A stretch of 59,190 bases of DNA, from positions 1 through 59,190 of the forward strand of contig NZ_PTIR01000029.1 in NCBI RefSeq assembly GCF_002934455.1. Direction: 5' to 3'. Positions 55,402 to 59,190 of the stretch are shown here, piece after piece. Both the position numbers and the translations under genes were made by a program. The DNA is from Trinickia symbiotica (GTDB lineage Bacteria > Pseudomonadota > Gammaproteobacteria > Burkholderiales > Burkholderiaceae). The notes under the pieces were generated by a model. The model was given only the letters and a program-made list of their open reading frames with translations, was not told where the DNA came from and ran no database searches. Positions within the stretch are counted from its first letter, which is position 1, and the number at the start of each line of letters is the position of its first letter.

Positions 55402-56736
55402 ATGTCGCCGCTGTCGCCGATCAATCTGCTCGAGGCCGCTTGCGCGTCCCGACGCCGCGCGCGTTCCGCCGTGCGCGCATGGATGCGCGCGGCCGTGGGT
55501 GCGTTCGCGGCCTGCGCGCTGTCGATGGGGGCCGCTCACGCGCAGCATGTGAGCGGCGGACAGATCTATATTCCCGGTCCCGGTGAAACGGGTGCCTCGG
55601 CGGCGAATACCGCGGCTGCCGCGAATGCGGGGGCCGTCGCGGGCGGCAATGCCAACGCCGCAAGTGGCATGATCGTCATCCCGGGGCCCGGCGAACACGC
55701 AAGCCAGGCCGTGGCCGTGGCAGAAACGCCGGCCCCTAGCGTCGCGTTGCGGCGCGAAAAGATGAATCAGGCTGAGCAGCGTGTCACACCTGTCATCGTC
55801 ACGTCATCCCCGCGTGCCGCTCGGGCGCCACAGCCGATCATCGTGGATCGGCCGGCCAGCGCGAACGACGCCGGCATCAGCATCGATCCCCTCGCGGCGC
55901 GCGGTGAACCGCCTCGCCTCGGGCCGAACGCGGGCGCGAGCGCGGGCACCGGCACCGGCACCGGCACGCTGATGCGTGTATCGATGAAAGCCGTTCCTCC
56001 TACCGCCGCGCCCGCGGTACCGGCGTCGCCCTCGCCCGCTCAAACGCCGGTGCTTGCACCGGCGACGCCTGCGGCGGCACTTGCGCAGGGACAAGGTGCG
56101 TCCGCACCCTCCGGCCAACAAGACGGCGAATCGATCCGCCGTGTCGCGCAGAGTTACCTCGAACAGCAGACGGTCGGCTTGCCCGGCAAGGTCACCGTTA
56201 CGGTCGCGCCCGCGTTTGCGCGCGGGCTCGCCGCCTGCACCACGATGGTGCCGTTCACGCCGCCCGGGGCGCGCCTCTGGGGCCGCACGACCGTCGGGGT
56301 TCGCTGCGCGGGCGAGCGCCCGTGGACGCTTTACCTGCAGGCGCGCGTCTCGCTCGAGGCGACCTACTACCTGGCAGCCCGCCAGATCGAGCCGGGCAGC
56401 GTGCTGACGGTGGCGGACCTGACGACCCGTGAGGGCGACTTATCGAACCTGCCGCGCGAGATCGTCACCGATCCGTCGCAGGCGGTAGGCGCCGTCGCGC
56501 TCTCGCGCATCAGCGCGGGCATGCCGCTGCGGCAGGACATGCTGCGCAGCGCGACGTCGGTCACGATCGGGCAGACCGTGCGCGTCGTCGCCGTCGGCCC
56601 GGGATTCACGATTTCGTCGGAAGGCAGCGTGATGAACAACGCGTCGCCCGGCCAGCAAGTGCGCGTCAAGACGCCCGGGGGGCAGATCATCTCGGGCATC
56701 GTCAAGGACGGTTCGACGGTCGAAATCCAGATGTGA
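55402..56736 (+). CDS. flgA: P-ring assembly chaperone FlgA with long N-terminal extension
   Basis: The C-terminal 220 residues are a normal FlgA: an RVAQSYLEQQTVGLPGKV-like segment, then an SAF-like chaperone domain with LAARQIEPGSVLTVADLTTREGDL and VKTPGGQIISGIVKDGSTVEIQM-type ending. The protein is 444 aa, against about 220-250 usually. After a signal peptide (to about residue 48) comes a 170-residue low-complexity region. It begins with two copies of an I-x-IPGPGE motif (QIYIPGPGE and MIVIPGPGE), followed by Ala/Pro/Thr stretches. FlgA escorts FlgI to P-ring assembly in the periplasm. Confidence 0.93.
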   Translation: MSPLSPINLLEAACASRRRARSAVRAWMRAAVGAFAACALSMGAAHAQHVSGGQIYIPGPGETGASAANTAAAANAGAVAGGNANAASGMIVIPGPGEHASQAVAVAETPAPSVALRREKMNQAEQRVTPVIVTSSPRAARAPQPIIVDRPASANDAGISIDPLAARGEPPRLGPNAGASAGTGTGTGTLMRVSMKAVPPTAAPAVPASPSPAQTPVLAPATPAAALAQGQGASAPSGQQDGESIRRVAQSYLEQQTVGLPGKVTVTVAPAFARGLAACTTMVPFTPPGARLWGRTTVGVRCAGERPWTLYLQARVSLEATYYLAARQIEPGSVLTVADLTTREGDLSNLPREIVTDPSQAVGAVALSRISAGMPLRQDMLRSATSVTIGQTVRVVAVGPGFTISSEGSVMNNASPGQQVRVKTPGGQIISGIVKDGSTVEIQM

Positions 56737-56895
56737 AGCGGAGATTCGGGCGGTCCTAACTGTGGCGGGACAAGGGCGAGCCTGGCCTGACGACGACTGA
56801 AAGGTGATTCGAAAGTGGGTGAATGCCGGCGAAAGGATCGGCAGCGCATGGGGAAAAGGCGGAAACAGGACGGGCAAAGGGGTGGCGGGTTGCGC

Positions 56896-56922
56896 TAAAG
56901 TTTCGGTAAGGAGCGCCGATAT
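56896..56922 (+). promoter_or_regulatory. Sigma-28 (FliA) promoter of flgM
   Basis: The sequence TAAAGTTT-N11-GCCGATAT matches the FliA consensus at 15 of 16 positions with exact spacing. It lies about 33 bases before the flgM start, so transcription would begin close to the ribosome site. This gives FlgM its usual late, autoregulatory supply. Confidence 0.93.
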
Positions 56923-56955
56923 CACACTCAAATCGAGATCCTCGGGAAGCCAATC

Positions 56956-57309
56956 GTGAAAGTCGATTCATCCACCAGTTCCAGCCTGTCGTCGACGAAA
57001 GGCGGCGTGCAGGGCACGCGCCAGGGCGGCGCGGCAGGCGGCACGGGCGCCGCGAACGCCGGTGCGGCTTATACGCCGGCGACGAGCGGCGAGTCGGGCG
57101 GCGACGCCAACGTCAGCTTGTCGGGGCTGTCGTCGCAGTTGCACGCGCTCGCGACATCGGGCGCGGCGGATATCGACGTAGCACAAGTCGAGTCGATCAA
57201 GCAGGCCATCAAGGACGGCACGCTGACGATCGACACCGGAAAGATCGCGGACGGGATCCTGGAAACCGCTCGCAATCTGCTGCAAGCAACTCAATCGTCG
57301 GGCGGCTGA
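56956..57309 (+). CDS. flgM: Anti-sigma-28 factor FlgM
   Basis: The 117-aa protein has a disordered Gly/Ala-rich N part (1-50) and the FlgM C-terminal sigma-binding region: LSGLSSQLHALATSGAADID, then VESIKQAIKDGTLTIDTGKIADGIL. It binds FliA until the hook is finished and is then exported. It starts with GTG. The N-terminal half is longer than in enterics (97 aa total). Confidence 0.94.
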   Translation: MKVDSSTSSSLSSTKGGVQGTRQGGAAGGTGAANAGAAYTPATSGESGGDANVSLSGLSSQLHALATSGAADIDVAQVESIKQAIKDGTLTIDTGKIADGILETARNLLQATQSSGG

Positions 57310-57336
57310 CGCGCTAGCTTCGGTTTTGCCGAGACA

Positions 57337-57461
57337 GTCCCCTTGGGGATTTCCGGCGGTCGTCCCTGCAGCGGCTTCCTTCGGTCGCCCCTAAAGGGAT
57401 TTCCTTCGGTCATCCCCACGGGGACTTCCTGCGGTCGTCCCTAAAGGGACTCCCTTCGGTC
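57337..57461 (+). repeat. Five 25-bp tandem repeats between flgM and flgN
   Basis: Five contiguous units of exactly 25 bp start at 57337, 57362, 57387, 57412 and 57437. Each ends in a TTCCTTCGGTC-like block (variants CCGGCGGTC, CTGCGGTC). All but the second contain a short palindrome at their start, for example GTCCCTAAAGGGAC, TCCCCACGGGGA and GTCCCCTTGGGGA. In RNA each would make a small hairpin in the flgM-flgN spacer. Confidence 0.93.
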
Positions 57462-57520
57462 GCACACGATTGGATTGATTTGATCGATCGGGCGCATGCG
57501 CTCGTGTTTTGGCGAAACCG

Positions 57521-57970
57521 ATGAAAGACGTCCTGCTGAACACCCTCATCGAAGAACATGCGACGCTCGAAGCGTTCGCGTCGCTTCTGGCATACGAGCA
57601 AAAGGCCCTCGCCGAGGTGTCGCCGCTCGAGAAGTTGCCTCCGATCATCGAAAAGAAAACCGAACTGACCGAAAAGCTGGCCTCGCTCGAAAAGCAGCGG
57701 GACGGGCAGTTGCGCCAAATGGGTTTACCGGCCGGCTGGAAAGGGATGGAGCTCGCGGGCGCCGGCGACGCGCGCGTGGCCAATCAGTGGAAGCTGCTGC
57801 AGGGCGTGGTTCAACGTGCGCGGCACGCGAACCTGACCAACGGCATGATGATTCGCGTGCGGATGAACTATAACGAAAAGGCACTCGCGGTCTTGCGCGG
57901 AGCCTCTTCTTCGATGCGCGGCGGCGCGGCCACCGTGTATGGGCCTGATGGAAGAATGTCGGCCGTTTAA
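57521..57970 (+). CDS. flgN: Flagellar export chaperone FlgN
   Basis: The 149-aa helical protein (VLLNTLIEEHATLEAFASLL, then EKKTELTEKLASLEKQRDGQ) with a C-terminal ARHANLTNGMMIRVRMNYNE segment matches FlgN. FlgN carries FlgK and FlgL to the export gate. I prefer the ATG at 57521; an in-frame TTG at 57509 would add four residues. It follows flgM after a 210-bp spacer containing the tandem repeat. Confidence 0.92.
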   Translation: MKDVLLNTLIEEHATLEAFASLLAYEQKALAEVSPLEKLPPIIEKKTELTEKLASLEKQRDGQLRQMGLPAGWKGMELAGAGDARVANQWKLLQGVVQRARHANLTNGMMIRVRMNYNEKALAVLRGASSSMRGGAATVYGPDGRMSAV

Positions 57971-57996
57971 GCGCAACCGTTGCCGTCGCGACTCGT

Positions 57997-58941
57997 TCAC
58001 GACGACAACGGCATCGCCACGTTTCGCCGAGTGAAGACTCGAGCCACGGCGCTTCGACGTGCGCGCGCCATCGGCTCCTCGAGAGTACCGAGCAGCCGCT
58101 CCTGGTTCGGCCCACTGGGATACTTCACGCCCGAACCTTCATATCCGGTTACGCGGGGACGGGAAAACCCCGCGAGACGCAGTTCGTCCACGAATATCTG
58201 AGCCGGCGCCCTGCTGACGGAGCTCGCTCGATCATGCAACGCGGAGTCATCGCCAAAAGCGTTTCGCGTCTCAGCATCGGCCGACTCGCACGAACCCATG
58301 CGGAAATCCTCGAAATCCGGCGACAGGCCATTCGCCATCAAACTTTGCGCCACGTCTTTGAGCAAAAACTCGCCGTCCAACGGCGCACTCGACAGCTCAT
58401 CGCCGCCCGCCTCTCCATGACCCAGAACATACAGCTTGGTACTGGTTGGGGCGAGGCCTCGTAGCGGCATCGCAGCAGGATCGATGGGAAGCGTCATTCG
58501 AGCGGCCTTCCCACGTTCGCCAAAGCGTGCCAGGGCATCGTTTGCGAATGCGAGCTTCTTAGCTGCCGCCTCGACGACTTCCGCGAGCTGACTAATGCGA
58601 GCCTCCTTCGGGGGGCCATCAGGCATAGCCTCAAACTGCTTGCGCCACGCCTCCGTCCGCTCTTGCGTCGCTTTGGCCTCATCCGCCATTTTCATCGCCT
58701 GGTGATACCGCGTCGCAAAGTCGCGCCGCTGCGCACGGCGCGCTGCCATCAGCGATTCAAACGCTTCTCGATCGCGAGATATGACGCGCAGCAGATCGCG
58801 GCCAGCCGCGTTCAGTTCTTTCTTGCGCAGGTAAGTGAGATTGCCTGCGACGGCCATTTCAAACATTTCTCCGTCGCCGCGGTGAGCGTAAAAGTACGCA
58901 GCCTTGCGCTTTTTCTCGCTGCCTTCAGCCCCACTATTCAT
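57997..58941 (-). CDS. Unknown protein with coiled-coil N part and clan-CD-peptidase-like C part
   Basis: The 314-aa protein starts at 58941 (GGAGACTCGC before ATG). Residues about 40-140 are charged and helical, coiled-coil-like. The C-terminal half reads LYVLGHGEAGGDELSS (His175-Gly176), then a helix (LLKDVAQSLMANGL) and a strand ending FRMGSCESADAE (Cys218). APAQIFVDELRLAGFSRPRV and TGYEGSG follow. A His-Gly after one strand and Ser/Ala-Cys after the next is the active-site layout of clan CD cysteine peptidases (caspase-like, CHAT, C80); Stv-type domains look similar. No signal peptide is seen. Wobble positions are visibly less GC-rich than in the flagellar genes, suggesting transfer. Function unknown. 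Confidence 0.7.
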   Translation of the reverse strand: MNSGAEGSEKKRKAAYFYAHRGDGEMFEMAVAGNLTYLRKKELNAAGRDLLRVISRDREAFESLMAARRAQRRDFATRYHQAMKMADEAKATQERTEAWRKQFEAMPDGPPKEARISQLAEVVEAAAKKLAFANDALARFGERGKAARMTLPIDPAAMPLRGLAPTSTKLYVLGHGEAGGDELSSAPLDGEFLLKDVAQSLMANGLSPDFEDFRMGSCESADAETRNAFGDDSALHDRASSVSRAPAQIFVDELRLAGFSRPRVTGYEGSGVKYPSGPNQERLLGTLEEPMARARRSAVARVFTRRNVAMPLSS

Positions 58942-59095
58942 GCGAGTCTCCGAAGGGTGTTGGCATGAACGGGGGCTCAATGCCGCATAGCTTCAAAGCC
59001 ATTCTCTTGGGAGTATGGGCGTTCTTTGGCCGCTACTTCCTAGCAATATTGCCAGTTGCCGGCGCAAATCTTCAGACGGTAACCGCAGCAGCGTC

Positions 59096-59189
59096 TGTCT
59101 GGCGTCAACTACAACCGCCGCCGACGACAACTAAAATTGCCGCCCTATGCTGCTACCGGGGCTGACGCCGTCGGCTTCGCGCCGGCAGC
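59096..59189 (-). repeat. 94-bp terminal inverted repeat, right copy
   Basis: This is the exact reverse complement of bases 1-94. It lies 155 bases upstream of the start of the clan-CD-like gene. A 66-codon rightward frame (58965-59165) runs into it but has no homology signal and is not called. Confidence 0.95.
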
Positions 59190-59190
59190 T

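Noticed and set aside
57337-57461. CRISPR array
   Set aside because: The units are directly contiguous 25-mers with no unique spacers and no cas genes nearby; this is a simple tandem repeat.
58965-59165. 66-codon rightward frame with a hydrophobic segment at the right end
   Set aside because: It runs into the terminal repeat, lies in the presumed promoter region of the leftward gene and shows no family resemblance.

Overview
The window is GC-rich betaproteobacterial DNA. The organism is most likely a member of Burkholderia sensu lato (Burkholderia, Paraburkholderia, Trinickia or a close relative). The reasons are the fliE / fliFGHIJK / fliLMNOPQR / flgBCDEFGHIJ / flgAMN arrangement, a short Burkholderia-type H-NS protein, the rsmI-yraN-diaA-dolP-cytochrome c block, a HiPIP and strongly GC-biased codon use. 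No species is claimed.

Region 1 (1 to about 3.9 kb) is an accessory segment beside a tRNA-Ala(CGC) gene. It carries a catalytic-domain-only tyrosine recombinase and, read towards it, a three-gene cassette: an AlpA-like DNA-binding protein, a 63-aa protein and a replication/winged-helix-like protein. Between recombinase and cassette is a dense cluster of stem-loops. Next to the recombinase are three 20-bp palindromes. The layout suggests one end of an integrated element or its remnant.

Region 2 (3.9 to 27.2 kb) is chromosomal backbone. It holds envelope and ribosome housekeeping genes (cytochrome c, dolP, diaA-like, yraN, rsmI, rlpA), metabolic enzymes (glyoxalase-II-like hydrolase, DEDD exonuclease, dienelactone hydrolase, FAD oxidoreductase, ferredoxin-NADP reductase), regulators (Lrp, H-NS, a NarX/NarL-like pair) and transporters (CDF, MFS, branched-chain amino-acid binding protein, APC permease).

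Region 3 (27.2 to 58.0 kb) is a large flagellar locus. Leftward come fliS-fliT-fliK-like-fhlB-like and fliE. Rightward come fliFGHIJK, then fliLMNOPQR (MS ring, switch, export gate and ATPase). Leftward come flgKL, a PilZ-domain flagellar brake gene (ycgR-like) and flgBCDEFGHIJ (rod, hook, rings). Rightward come flgA, flgM and flgN. Sigma-28 (FliA) promoter sequences stand before fliS, flgK, ycgR and flgM, so late chaperones, hook-filament junction proteins, brake and anti-sigma factor look co-regulated. Filament (fliC, fliD), flhAB, motor, flhDC and fliA genes are not in the window.

Region 4 (58.0 kb to end) holds one leftward gene of unknown function. Its C-terminal half has a His-Gly then Ser-Cys arrangement like clan-CD cysteine peptidases or CHAT/C80-type domains. 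The first 94 bases of the window are an exact inverted copy of bases 59096-59189, so both ends run into the same dispersed repeat in opposite orientation. The most unusual items are this protein, a 5 x 25 bp hairpin array between flgM and flgN, and the non-coding structures of the accessory segment.
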